From positions 6,392,085 to 6,456,084 of the forward strand of contig OZ025880.1 of NCBI GenBank assembly GCA_964019415.1: a stretch of 64,000 bases of DNA, written 5' to 3'. The translations under genes and the position numbers were made by a program. The DNA is from Ianthella basta. Taxonomy: Eukaryota; Porifera; Demospongiae; Verongiida; Ianthellidae. Within the stretch, counting starts at the first letter, position 1, and each line of letters opens with the position of its first letter. The notes below the pieces were generated by a model. The model was not told the origin of the DNA, did not search any database, and was given only the letters and a program-made list of their open reading frames with translations. Below are positions 18,030 through 39,830 of the stretch, piece after piece.

Positions 18030-18788
18030 CACCATCACCACCACCACACAGTGCAAGTTACAATATCGCAGCCACCACCACCTGTGTCAGTAGAGTATCT
18101 GTGCTAGTTGGTCATAGAAAAAGACTACCACCAGTGCAAGTTACAGTGGCTACCACCACATGTGCCAGTAGAGTATCTGTGCTAGTTGGTCATAGAAAAA
18201 GACCACCAGTGCAAGTTACAGTGGCCCCGGACCAGCACACGCACCATTCGCACCACCACATGTGCCTGAAAGTAAATGCGCTCAATGGCTGAAGAAAAAG
18301 ACCACCAGCGCAAGTTACAGCCGGTCAGAACCTGCACCGCCGCCATTGGAGTGCACGCTGCAGCAAGCAATTGTAACTTGCCTAAGGGCATGCCATTGAA
18401 TTTCTTCCCATGCACCCTCAATTCAATGGCATGCCCTTAGGCAAGCTTACATTTGCTTGCTGCAGCGTGCACTCCAATGGCGGCGGTGCAGGTTCTGACC
18501 GGCTGTAACTTGCGCTGGTGGTCTTTTTCTTCAGCCATTGAGCGCATTTACTTTCAGGCACATGTGGTGGTGCGAATGGTGCGTGTGCTGGTCCGGGGCC
18601 ACTGTAACTTGCACTGGTGGTCTTTTTCTATGACCAACTAGCACAGATACTCTACTGGCACATGTGGTGGTAGCCACTGTAACTTGCACTGGTGGTAGTC
18701 TTTTTCTATGACCAACTAGCACAGATACTCTACTGACACAGGTGGTGGTGGCTGCGATATTGTAACTTGCACTGTGTGGTGGTGGTGA
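18030..18788. repeat. Inverted repeat of unit 2
   Basis: The left arm (about 18030-18396) is mirrored by 18421-18785, with the spacer TTTCTTCCCATGCACCC. It is nearly identical to unit 1 apart from indels. Confidence 0.85.
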
Positions 18789-19639
18789 TAATATAATATA
18801 ATATAATATAATATAATATAATATAATTCCCGGGGGGTTAGGCACCCCTCACGAACATGTGATAGGTGTGCCTTTGAAGTATGGGAGATTTTAAGACTTT
18901 TAAATGAGGCAGAATTTTTAATTAGGCCTTCGTTCTTCTACAAGCAGCCCGCAAAATTCTAATATAAATGTTCATAGCATAACACTTAATGTATGGTGCA
19001 TTTATATTGATGCATAGTGGTATCTTGTATATGAATGCAACTGGGCTCGTTGAGACGTGAAACTTGGTGGACACATCCAAGTGGTCCACCTTCCTATGTT
19101 ATTAGCGGGATTTCTTACTTAGTCTCAAAATGGCCGACATATGTGAGGTGTATGATGTATTCAACCAGCCCGGCCCGCTCAGTCATGACACTTGGTGGAC
19201 CTAGCCAGATAATCCAACTGTTCATGTCATTAGCAGGATTTCTTAATTAGTTGCAAAATGGCCGAGAAAAATGAGGTTCATTGCATATCTTACCGACCCA
19301 GCCCTGCTAAGTCATGATACTAAGTGGATGAAGTTAGATGACCAATTTCCTCATGTCATTAGCAGTATTGCTTAATTAGTCACAAAATGGAGGCGATGTT
19401 TTGAACAATCACATTTTGACATCAATTTGTAGGCATTTGCCGCTATGCTGGAGCAGAGCAGCACCAACACTTGCTCACAACTATTCAGCCACAATATCCA
19501 GCTACTCACCACCACATAGATAAATACAACCGCCATCATCACCACCACAGCGGAAGTTGCAATGAGCACACCAGTATAATATTATGTGCCAGAGCTGCAA
19601 GGAAACAGACCACCACATCAGGTGCTGCTACCACATACT

Positions 19640-20625
19640 ACTACCACCACCACCACACAGTGCAAGTTACAATATTACAGCCACCACATGCATTCCTAGA
19701 TGAAAATGACCACCACCACCACCACCACACAGTGCAAGTTACAATATCGCAGCCACCACCACCTGTGCCAGTAGAGTATCTGTGCTAGTTGGTCATAGAA
19801 AAAGACCACCACCAGTGCAAGTTACAGTAGCCACCACCACATGTGTCAGTAGAGTATCTGCGCTAGCTGGTCATGGAAAAAGACCACCAGTGCAAGTTAC
19901 AGTAGCCACCACCACATGTGCCAGTAGAATATCTGCGCTAGTTGGTCATAGAAAAAGACCACCAGTGCAAGTTACAGTGGCTCCGGGCCAGCACATGCAA
20001 GTTACAGCTGGTCAGTACCTGCACTGCTGCCATTGTAATGCACGCTGCAGCAAGCAATTGTAACTTGCCTAAGGGCATGCCATTGAATTTCTTCCCATGC
20101 ACCCTCAATTCAATGGCATGCCCTTAGGCAAGCTTACAATTGCTTGCTGCAGCGTGCATTACAATGGCAGCAGTGCAGGTACTGACCAGCTGTAACTTGC
20201 ATGTGCTGGCCCGGAGCCACTGTAACTTGCACTGGTGGTCTTTTTCTATGACCAACTAGCGCAGATATTCTACTGGCACATGTGGTGGTGGCTACTGTAA
20301 CTTGCACTGGTGGTCTTTTTCCATGACCAGCTAGCGCAGATACTCTACTGACACATGTGGTGGTGGCTACTGTAACTTGCACTGGTGGTGGTCTTTTTCT
20401 ATGACCAACTAGCACAGATACTCTACTGGCACAGGTGGTGGTGGCTGCGATATTGTAACTTGCACTGTGTGGGGGTGGTGGTGGTGTTTTTTCTAGAGCA
20501 ATGGCGCATATACTGAATGCATGCATTGTACTGGCACCATGTGGTGGTGGCGGTGGTCATTTTCATCTAGGAATGCATGTGGTGGCTGTAATATTGTAAC
20601 TTGCACTGTGTGGTGGTGGTATATA
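19640..20625. repeat. Inverted repeat of unit 3, with unequal arms
   Basis: The left arm is about 19640-20090 and the right arm about 20108-20620. The right arm contains a roughly 60-base stretch near 20490-20540 (complement of GGTGCCAGTACAATG through TCTAGAAAAAAC) that is missing from its own left arm but present in the left arm of unit 1 (16090-16150). Confidence 0.8.
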
Positions 20626-20639
20626 TATATATATATGTG

Positions 20640-22488
20640 ATATAAATTATATACACTTGGGCAGCTGTAAGAGATAGCAGTGGCAGACTCAATCAGTAAC
20701 GCTTAACCACTCAATCAGCCAAGCCTTCATCATGCATTGATCACTAAGCTAGAAAACTAGACAGGCACACAAGATGTGAAATCCACCTACCCTCACAATC
20801 GCAGCCCTATATATTGGCATACCTTTCGATCACATTTAGCTAGCTAAAGCTGCTACTGCAATTCATCATATCCCCTTGACATGTAGACCAGAGATTAAAT
20901 TGTAGTCACTATAGTATACTTGTAAGCAGTCCTCCAGTAATCTCTCCAAGCTGTTTTTCAGATAGCTACAACTACAACAGCTACTTAGCTATATATATAT
21001 AGATCTCTTAAGTTTTAATACTTACCCACAAATTCATATAATAGTTGTATACATAATAATCTATGTGTATATATCATATGATTTGTTGTGCTGCACAACA
21101 CACCAGGCACTAGTGTTGTGCGCACACTAGTACTGCCCAAACTTGGATATTTTTGCCCATTAAATGCAATAAGTAGCTATAGACATTAGTGTCCAGCTAG
21201 CTATATTTAGTTAGGTAGCTATAGCTATTGTAAGACACAGTGAAATATGGCTTCGCCCTTTGAAGTCCTTCATACATGTCTCGTTCCATTGATCTGACAT
21301 ACCTCTGTCCATAGGAGTAACAATGATCTGCTGTCAAGCCGGAAAAGGGAGGAACCTGTTCCTGGTCTGTGTTGTGTGTGATCATCAAGGGGAAATGAAT
21401 TTCGCCCCCGGGGAACCCCCTGTGAATCGTGACGCACACTCATTGGTATGCAACGTAATGGGAATCCGGCCCGCCGCAAATATACTCAACAGCGAGTGTC
21501 ATGCGGTGTATATACAGGCAGATTGCTCCTCATGCAACGCCCTTACAGTGCATGCACGTGCACGCCAAAATTGTTTTGATTAAGCAGACTTCTGCGACGG
21601 GATATTTAGACAATAAACGGCATGCAGTGTGATCGAGCTAGTCGACGTGAGACGTACGTAAGTATATATTATTGAAGTGAGGGCGGAGGGGGAGCTATAC
21701 TAGGGCCGATCAGTACGCGCGTAGTCATCTGCAGCTGCGTGGAGACCATGTGTTTGCTTATATGTGGCCGTAAGTGTGCTAGCGCTATAATAGTATAGTT
21801 CGCGCACGTATATACGCGTGTGCGAGGCCTACGTGCACGTTTAATTTGACGCTTGCATGAGCATGCACGCAGCTTTATATTTTTGGGCCTTCAATTATTT
21901 TTTAATGCACAATATAATATATATTATGTGCATGCTTAATAATTACCCACACCATAATTTTGCATGTATAAAATTATAATACTATAACTTCGAACATGCA
22001 GTCGGTGCTGTAGCCATGCACTGCTAAATGCACTGCTAAACCCATATAATACTTGCTGCCCTCTTTGGTAGCATGCAAGCATGTCCATCTACAGCTAGTT
22101 GTATGGTGGGAGTGGCACTAGTACAAAGTGCTTCCCACAGGCAATCTGGATAATTATATAGACCGGGTACATATCCCTGTGCATCTGTGCAAAACAATGC
22201 ACTGGACACCATCTTCTGCTAATTGGCTGTAGGAAGGAGCTCGTTGCTAGGAGAAGGTATGCATGGCATTGCAGGGAATGCCTGCAGTGACCACTGCACG
22301 CGCATGCATTGATGAATGCATGATGAGGGGACCGGAATGACAGAAGTTATATAATGGCATTAATTTTGGGATCCAGAGATGGTAAGGTGCATGGAACCGT
22401 TTTGGAAGTGCTTATGGATAGGCCTATAAGATTGGATATAGACTGTACATACACACGTACACACACACGTACACACACACACACACAT

Positions 22489-22550
<62 letters not shown>

Positions 22551-23270
22551 CACACATGCAAGTGCACAACACACATACACACCACACACATTAGTACACA
22601 CATCTGCATGTACACACAGCCAGCTCATTTCTGGCCAGAACATGTTAATAGAAATAATAGAATGATAGAAAGAAATAGTAATATAATAGAATAATAGAAA
22701 TAATAGAAAGGCTCGGACCTTGCACTCGACCCCTTTAATTGAATTTTCTTCCAACTGAAACACCATGCATAATGCATGCCCTCTAATACCTTATAATTCT
22801 CTGCTGAACAAGATGGTCCCTTCAGACAATTATTATAATTTGCAACGTTATAACAAAGAACACTTCTGAGACTCATGATCATCCTCACTCACATCACAAT
22901 TAATAATAAAATGAGGCACGTAATAGTACAGCAAACTTAGCTTCAACCATAATAGAATTGATTTAAATAGGCCAAGACTGTACAGCTTCAAAATGTTAAC
23001 ATCCCAGACAGGGTGGCTCACTTGCATACATACGTGCATAATGTACACACATGCAGCTATAAACTTGCATTACACAATATGCCTAATATAGTATATTATG
23101 TCAATTGCATTGCAAAAGATATCAAATGATAATTTATTGCACAGTAACGTCAAAACATACAATAATTTCAAGCAACTACACATGGAGTACATACTATACT
23201 GATACAGTATAATAACTTACAACAAATGCTGGAAGCAGGTATGGGTACACAGTCAATTACATTGCAGTTA
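20640..23270. other. No gene recognised; includes (CA)n at 22449-22548
   Basis: A GC-richer patch at 21300-21860 has CpG dinucleotides and could be a promoter or first exon, but I found no convincing coding frame. The CA microsatellite spans 22449-22548. The rest is AT-rich. Confidence 0.35.
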
Positions 23271-23273
23271 CGT

Positions 23274-25502
23274 TAAACTGGACAGTTTGACTTTCCTTCA
23301 TTGCTGTGGGCTAGTGTGGCTACACTTGCTTCTGCAAAATGATAAGCCAATATATATTATCCACATCCCACTACATCAGAAAATGACTAGGCTATTGATC
23401 CTATGTATGACCCAAAGTGTGTTGGCAACTTACTATCATCTCCTTGTTGTCCCTCTGCAGCTGGTGTGAATGACACATGTTGAGGCTTTGGAACTGTATA
23501 CATGTACATTGCCCAAAACATAAATGTTTAAGATTGACACAATAAAGGCCACTTCACCCGCATATATTGTACAATTAGCAAGTGGCACTTCCTTCTTTTA
23601 GATCATACTTTAACATAAACATGAATGCAATCCACAGCAATTTTAGGAACAGCGACAATGCACACAAAGAGGTACAACAACAGACTCTGGACATTGATCC
23701 CGTGAGTCAAAGTGCACTGACAACCTACGATGTTCATCAACTCCTTGCTGACTCTCCCCAGTTGACGTGGGTGGCACAGGTTGGGTATTTCGGGCTGCAT
23801 ATATACAAATGCAAAGTATATGGGTATGCATAGCTTCAACCCAGCATTCTGCTATACTCTGCAAGTAGTAAATAGTACTTCCCAGTTTGGAATGGTACTT
23901 ATAGAAATGTGCCCTAAGACAGCAAATATGGTGCAAAGCAAATTGCAGATATAATACTATATAGCTTGGAAAGTACTTGCGTGCTGATGGGAGCATATGT
24001 ATGTGAGTAGCCCCAAGTGATCAATGAACTAATCCCATGCATTATGTAACAGTGAACTAAAACCAGGTTGATGCAATAAGGTGCTAAGTGCATAGTGATG
24101 AAGATAGACATTATTATCACCTTTTCTGATTGATCTGAAAAATGCTTTCTCCATGACTTGCTCTACAGTGGGGCGTTCATCAACGTTGATCTGTAGGATG
24201 GGAAGGAAGAGTGAAGCATAGTAGGGGAGCAAGGGGTGGAGGGGTGGGAGGTAGTGGTGGAGGATAGCAGGAGAGTTGAGTTCTCAAATGATCATAGAAC
24301 ATGGACTGAATAGACATGTTTCATTGTGAGTCCATTCTAGTGTTAGCTCACAGTGAGGCAGGCCTGCACTAGTCGATGGAGTTCTGTGGCAAGAAGAAAG
24401 TACTTCTCCAACAAAGCAAACTGTAGGGAGAGCAGGGAGGGGACGAGTGTAGAAGGTTAAGGTTAACATGTGGGCACACAAGTGTCACTGTGTGTACATA
24501 GTGCATTAGCAAACCTTCTGGAGTGCCTTCAACTCATCTGGTTTCACTGCAAGCGATTCGGAAGGGTACTTCGTTACCTGTGTGTACATGACAGCCCATG
24601 CAAACATAGGGTCAGTAGTGTGGACATGCGTCATGGCACAAGACCTTCAGCATGCATGCACAACATCTCTTGTCCCATTGCAAGGAGTAGAAGAACTTAC
24701 CCTATAAGGTCTAACAGCTGCAGTTGGAGACTGTAGGCAGTCTGCTAGCAAGAGGGTGGCCATCTGTGGAGAGAAAAGGTGGGAATGTAGTGAGTTACAC
24801 ATTATAGTGTATTGTACTAAGGAAATGCACTATAAAGGACAGTATGTGAGTGCATACTTGTGCAAGTGCTTAACCCATTACAAACGACAGACAGTTTAAA
24901 CATTCATGGCTAATAGTGTTTGCTTTGCAAGCTTTTCTGCAACCCAGGAAGGTGGCACCATTCATTTACAGACTGCAATGATTTACCAAAGGTCCGTTCA
25001 CTGTGTAAGTGCAACAGATTAAGACTCTGAAGTGAGGGCTTCTCAGCTGGCACATGCATGAGTAGTGTAATTCTCCCATTACCTCAAATACAACCTTAAA
25101 CCACAGCGGGGAATATTAGAACGCGACACTGACTCAGTGTATGGCAAGCATCAGACCTACTTTCTTCTGTTCAGCTTTCCAGCTGAAGGTGGTCCCTTAT
25201 GCATGTTTGACTATGAGGGTAGAAGTTCGTCTCACCTATGTTCGCTACCTTCACTGCAAAACAGTGAGTCTGGCAGGACTATTCAGTTTCACATACATAT
25301 GGCTACATTAAACTAAGTGATCATCACTCATATTTAAGAAATGATACCATTTAATTGTAGTCCACATACTTACCTCTCTCTGTGAGTGTGGTCCACGTGA
25401 TCCCACAAAAAACCTAACCAGCATTGTGCCAAAGGACCAGATATCTGTCTTGAGGGCGATCCCTTCTGGGAGGACATCATTACAAGACATGGAGAAGGAC
25501 GT
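23274..25502 (-). pseudogene. Kinase family, copy 3, truncated at its 5' side
   Basis: Nine exons match the downstream part of the kinase: 25374-25502 (129 bases, LKTDIWSFGTMLV), 24701-24763 (63), 24515-24577 (63), 24352-24420 (69), 24121-24190 (70, DERPTVEQVMEKAFF), 23729-23794 (66), 23434-23493 (60), and a last exon starting at 23331. Kinase-region lengths equal those of copies 1 and 2, and frames are open. The terminal exon ends at a TAA at 23274-23276 if read in the phase set by exon 23434-23493, or at a TGA (23298) in the phase used by copies 1 and 2. The exons for the glycine loop, HRD and DFD are missing; a G-rich tract and cullin-4 exons lie there instead. One donor (GTTTGC at 24509) is weak. 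It cannot make a catalytic kinase; a C-terminal fragment protein is conceivable. Confidence 0.8.
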
Positions 25503-25929
25503 CTGCGTGTGTGTGTGGGGGGGGGGAGGGGGTTAAAGCAGGTCAGAGGAAATACATTTTTCATGTATACAGTACGCAAAAATAGTACATATACTCATTG
25601 CCATGGCAACAGGCTGGTTAATGGCAGGGTATACATATTCTGGATATCTGTGAGATAAATAACCATGCAATCAGATAATCTTGCGTATATCCATGGATAT
25701 CTGTATGCTTGCTGCACATGTAGCAAACGTGAGCCCAGAGGATTGCACAAATCTTCAGTCTCCTTGGGATCTCCAAGGGTAGCTACCTTAATCTAGCTAG
25801 CTAGCTGTGATCCTAGTTGTTAAACAAGTTCAAAATTGTCTGAAACACTTGCACATTTAGCACTAGCACTGTCTACTGTGTTCAATTATTCTAGGAAGAT
25901 TCCTGCCATGTGAATAAAGCTTGGTCTGT

Positions 25930-26215
25930 GTCAGATCAGTCAGGGGAGGGGGAGGAGGGAGGGAGGGGAGAAGAGGGAGGGGAGAGGAGGGGAGGAGGAG
26001 AGGAGGGGGAGGGGAGGGGGGAGGGGAGGGAGGGGGAGGGGAGAGGAGGGGAGGGGAGGGAGGGGGAAGGGAGGGAGGGGAAGAAGATGGGGAGTGGAGG
26101 GGGAGGGGGAGGGAAGGGGAGGGGGAAGGGAGGGGGAGGGGAGGGGAGGGGAAGGGGAGGGGGAAGGGAGGGAGGGGAAGAGAGGAGTGGGAAAGGAGAG
26201 GGAGGGGGAGGATAA
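25930..26215 (+). repeat. Polypurine, G-rich tract of about 285 bases
   Basis: Almost uninterrupted GGGGAGG/GGGAGGGG with very few pyrimidines. Repeated runs of three to six G could form quadruplexes on the plus strand, and the pure purine strand could form a triplex (H-DNA). It lies between truncated kinase copy 3 and the last cullin-4 exon found. Confidence 0.95.
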
Positions 26216-26369
26216 AGAAATAAGATTGACTGGAATAATATAAAATTCTCCTATACAGTTGCCATACACACACATTACGTCCATGCACTACAATGTGTGT
26301 GTGCTGTGAATGTGCCTGGCATGCATGCAGGTGTGTACATGTGTGAACACGTGATCATTAGTGTAGTTA

Positions 26370-26453
26370 CATGTGTGTGTGCATGCGTGTGTGTGTGTGT
26401 GTGCGTGCGTGCGTGTGTGCATGCGTGCGTGTGTGTGCGTGCGTGTGTGTGCT
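26370..26453. repeat. Degenerate (TG/CG)n simple repeat
   Basis: Alternating purine-pyrimidine with GTGCGTGCGTG blocks, directly next to the donor of the last cullin-4 exon (26454-26459). Confidence 0.85.
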
Positions 26454-26459
26454 GCTGAC

Positions 26460-28315
<1,856 letters not shown>

Positions 28316-28849
28316 ACCAAGGGTGTTGTCAGCTTGCAGAGGGGTGGGGCTGGGGTTACCTGACGACTGCTTGCTGAATTATGCGTGTAGGTTAGTCACA
28401 CCGTGGCTGCCAGTAGAGTTGTCTCCTACTTCTGCTGTGTGCCTACTGTTGTTAGTGCCGCTTCCACTCTGCAGGGATTTCTGCGATCCTTGGTTGTGTC
28501 ACACCTGAATCAGAGTTACTCAATGGAGCATGTGACATGAGAGTGGTGCTGTCTTCAAAGGGCACAAGTATCTCTCTCTCTCTCTTGATACTCCCTTAGA
28601 TGATTCTCTTGTAGAGCACGGCTGAGAAGCTGAAGATCTGCGAGCAGGGTGGAAGGAAGCTGACAGGTTAAAGCCTGACATATGGGGTGCCACAGTTAAC
28701 CCACAGAGGCACAGACATGTACCAAAAGGTGAGCACTGGAGAGTTGGGTACACCGCAAAGGGTAGATACACGCTCTCACATCATCACGCACAGAACAGTA
28801 CCTGCCACACGCGTACCACGCACGTACATGCCAGTACTGTGAGGAATGG

Positions 28850-29330
28850 TACAGTCAGTCGTGCTTCACAACACACTAAACAGCGCAGGACTACATCCCA
28901 CAACACACACAACTACTGTTAAGGCCTCTGAGAGTAGACGTACAACGACTGCTGGGACGTGGCAGTCTTCTTCAATAAGTGGCTTATTCGAAGGAGGTTC
29001 CTCGGCTAACAGGTGCAGTCGGGCGAGCGAACTGGCGTCGCTAGGCCGTACCTTGGCATCAAGGGAGGAAGTCCCTTTGTGTACGAGATTATTGCCGATA
29101 GAAAAATGGCCGCCATATGGGGTGTGCCGCGGTTTCTGCGGTTCGCCACATCATAGGGAACTTCCCTCCTGTGTCTATGGCCACATTGAGTGCTGCTTGC
29201 ACTATCAGCTCGCAGGCTGGTGGTGTTTGTAAACAGAGAGCATCTTCCCTGCTTCGACCAGTGAAGGCCACCCAGTGCCCAAGATAGGCCTTTCCTTGCA
29301 TCTCGAACTAGCATTGTCGGTACTCCTCAA
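28850..29330. promoter_or_regulatory. Candidate bidirectional promoter between CUL4 and the rhodanese gene
   Basis: The interval is GC- and CpG-richer than its surroundings and lies between two divergently oriented genes. AAAATGGCCGCCAT at 29103-29116 resembles the YY1 core found at metazoan promoters and starts. No TATA box is evident. Transcription start sites cannot be placed from sequence alone. Confidence 0.4.
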
Positions 29331-29350
29331 CCTCCAAAGAAGAAAGGAAG

Positions 29351-30046
29351 TGGGATGATGTATATTTGGAAGAAATGCGACGGGTGATCAAACAAGAAGA
29401 CACGTATGTAATAAATGTGCGAGAGCCGGCCGAGTTGAAAGAGCATGGAAGATTTCCAGAGGCTGTCAGAATTCCCATGTGGGTGTCGCAATAAACTAGT
29501 CACACTCATGATCTGGGGGGAGGGAGGGAGGAGGTAAAGGGGAGTATGTACAAGCCTGTGTGTAGTTCTGCATGAGAATATTCTGCATCAGTGACTGAAC
29601 TATCTGATGTTCATTGCTGGATGTCCTGCAATCAGTTCATTGACTGATTCTGCTACATATCTACTCACGATCAATTGATAGCAGCAAAGACAGCTTGGCT
29701 ACACTTTAACAGGGACCTGTTCACCAAGCATAGTCTCTCTCTTTTTGTGGTTGTTCCTCAGTTGCCACTATGTACCTCCAATGTTGTTACAGGCAATGTT
29801 GCTACTATAGCAGTGTTCAGGTGTGAGTAAGCTGACAATTAAGTGTCTGTATTATTGTTGTTTGCAGCGGGTGAGGTTGTGGAAGCACTTGAGCTGGATG
29901 AAAGTGCCTTTGAGCACAAGTACATGAAGAGAAAACCTTCCCACAAGAGTGACAGAATCGTCTTTCACTGTTTGGGTGGCATTCGCAGTAGAAAAGCATG
30001 CACAGGATGCTGCACATGAACTGGGATATGGCAGGTACACGTGCAT

Positions 30047-30119
<73 letters not shown>

Positions 30120-30347
30120 CGCACACCACACGTGTGTATACACACACGCGCACGCGCACAACCCCCTTCCAGCATAATTATGGTAATACAATAGTTCGGC
30201 ACTAGCTGCAAAATAGCACAGTAATATTAATGGTAGCCATGTTTGTTTCTCGCTTATATATACAGTGCAATTAAGGCACTATATTTGGATCGAGGCTGGG
30301 AGGAGTGGTCCAGTGAAGTACTCGGAAAGTCAATTATGCCTAATTGA
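29351..30347 (+). CDS. Rhodanese-domain sulfurtransferase (TSTD1-like), frame disrupted
   Basis: A single-domain rhodanese would move sulfane sulfur between thiosulfate or persulfides and thiol acceptors. Three exon-like pieces are visible: 29351-29479/29482 (TYVINVREPAEL..GRFPEAVRIPM), 29868-30034 (VVEALELDESAFEHKY, then RIVFHCLGGIRSRKA, where the Cys of FHC..GIRS is the expected catalytic loop) and 30266-30347 (LDRGWEEWSS, stop TGA). The order matches small rhodaneses of about 110-130 residues. Two problems break the frame: joining exons 1 and 2 at GT/AG leaves the frame one base off (an extra C at 29868 would explain it), and GCATGCACAG at about 29998 looks like a 4-base TGCA duplication before DAAHELGY. 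The first Met exon was not found. It is either a recent pseudogene or two sequence errors. Confidence 0.7.
30050..30117. repeat. (CA)n microsatellite
   Basis: CA run of about 68 bases in the last intron of the rhodanese-like gene. Confidence 0.97.
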
Positions 30348-30693
30348 GTTGCCTGCATAATTAATATTATAGATTAATATTCATATGCATGCATGCATGT
30401 AGAGGCGTCTCAACATGATTCTGTGAATTACATGCAGCTATATAACTAGCTATAGGGCTACAGTTTTATAATTAATTTGCACATGCAGCTATTGATTTAA
30501 TTGATTTAATTTCACATGACTGCAAATTCTTGTATATAATTATACATGTCTGAAAGGTAAAACAATAAATTAAATAATAATAAATAAATTTTGCACGCAT
30601 GCCTGATAGATGACGTGTGGGGTTGAACATATTCTAATAACTATTATAATGTGTTACAGCATAAATTGTAATACAGCTATGTTAAGCCTATGA

Positions 30694-38959
<8,266 letters not shown>

Positions 38960-39580
38960 AGTTCTGATCATACATATGTATGGGAGGGAAAAACAATACG
39001 TATGAAAATAAATACAGGAATAACATAAATAACTGTATCAATCAAAGATACCGTGAGTAGAAGGTATTAATAGCTGATGCTCACACACACACTGCTGAAA
39101 CACATGCAGCTACACTACATGCTTGGTTGCACACATGCAGTAGGTAGTATTTGGTCGCAATCTCTCCTTGTATCTTCACAGTCTATGTGTACATGGATTC
39201 CACTGTTTGAGATAGCATCGACCAGTATTGGTCACAACAACCACATGCTTCAGACATCAGCCTCATAATGCTTGTAACATGCATTGTACACTTGTACTCA
39301 CTGAAATGCAGCCTTGTAACAGGTTGCGAGTTGTTTTCCTTGAGTTTCTATTTCTTCTGTTTTGGCAATATTAGTGGCAAAATTTGAAAAGATGAAGAAA
39401 TAGAGAAAACAACCATCATACATGCATACCTGCATGCACTGCATATACTGTGCCGATTAAAAATTACTTTACCACTATAACACATGCCACACGAATGGGG
39501 ACTAGTACGTCCTCTATACAGTACTCGCACAAGTATTTGATGAACACTTAAAATGGAATACTCTTGCATCAAACGTCCTT
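38960..39580. other. 5' flank of kinase copy 2; no clear gene
   Basis: AT-rich. The promoter of the minus-strand kinase should lie just right of 38960, but no TATA box or initiator stands out. Confidence 0.3.
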
Positions 39581-39584
39581 CATT

Positions 39585-39830
39585 ACGTCATTAAAGCTGC
39601 CATTTCTTTAGTAATCTTATTCAATCGTCCAGAGCAATGCTGATCCTTTAACTCATGCACAGTTAGTTCTCCATCGATTTACCCATTTTCTAACTGTGGT
39701 GTGTGAGGTTCTTCATCCATCTGACCCCAAAATTGTCACAATTTGTGAGATACGCTTGCCCTTCTCCAACAAAGATGTGATATGTTCTCTCTGGTAGTTG
39801 GATGATGATTTGCCATAGCCATCAAGTTAC
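39585..39830 (-). pseudogene. Tc1/mariner-type transposase relic (N-terminal helix-turn-helix)
   Basis: On the minus strand the region reads REHITSLLEKGKRISQIVTI, then LGSDG, a stop, RTSHTTVRKWVNRW and, after further breaks, GRLNKITKEMAAL. This arrangement resembles the DNA-binding domain of Tc1/mariner transposases. Several stops and frame changes make it inactive. No DDE catalytic part and no terminal repeats were seen. Confidence 0.6.

Larger units (their letters stand above)
15104..20630. repeat. Three tandem units, each a long inverted repeat (foldback-like)
   Basis: Unit bodies are about 15190-16874, 17069-18788 and 18828-20630. Each starts with CCCGGGGGGTTAGGCACCCC, runs through about 600 bases of single-copy sequence, then enters an inverted repeat whose arms are roughly 350 to 500 bases. 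The arms meet around a short spacer near 16515, 18405 and 20095. The arms are rich in GTGCAAGTTACA (inverse TGTAACTTGCAC) and CCACCA. Pentanucleotide (TAATA)n runs precede each unit (15104-15189, 16988-17068, 18790-18827). No transposase or reverse transcriptase is present. The long open frames of the arms (His/Thr-rich) differ between copies and have no gene-like ends. This could be a Foldback-type element or a local amplification. Confidence 0.85.

Noticed and set aside
17687-18292. A 201-codon His/Thr/Val-rich frame in unit 2 of the inverted-repeat array
   Set aside because: The frame runs along repeated CCACCA and GTGCAAGTTACA words, is truncated in units 1 and 3, and is mirrored by the opposite arm; it is a by-product of the repeat.
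25910-26223. Gly/Arg/Glu-rich and Pro/Leu-rich frames over the polypurine tract
   Set aside because: Composition artefact of GGGGAGG repeats; no exon boundaries.
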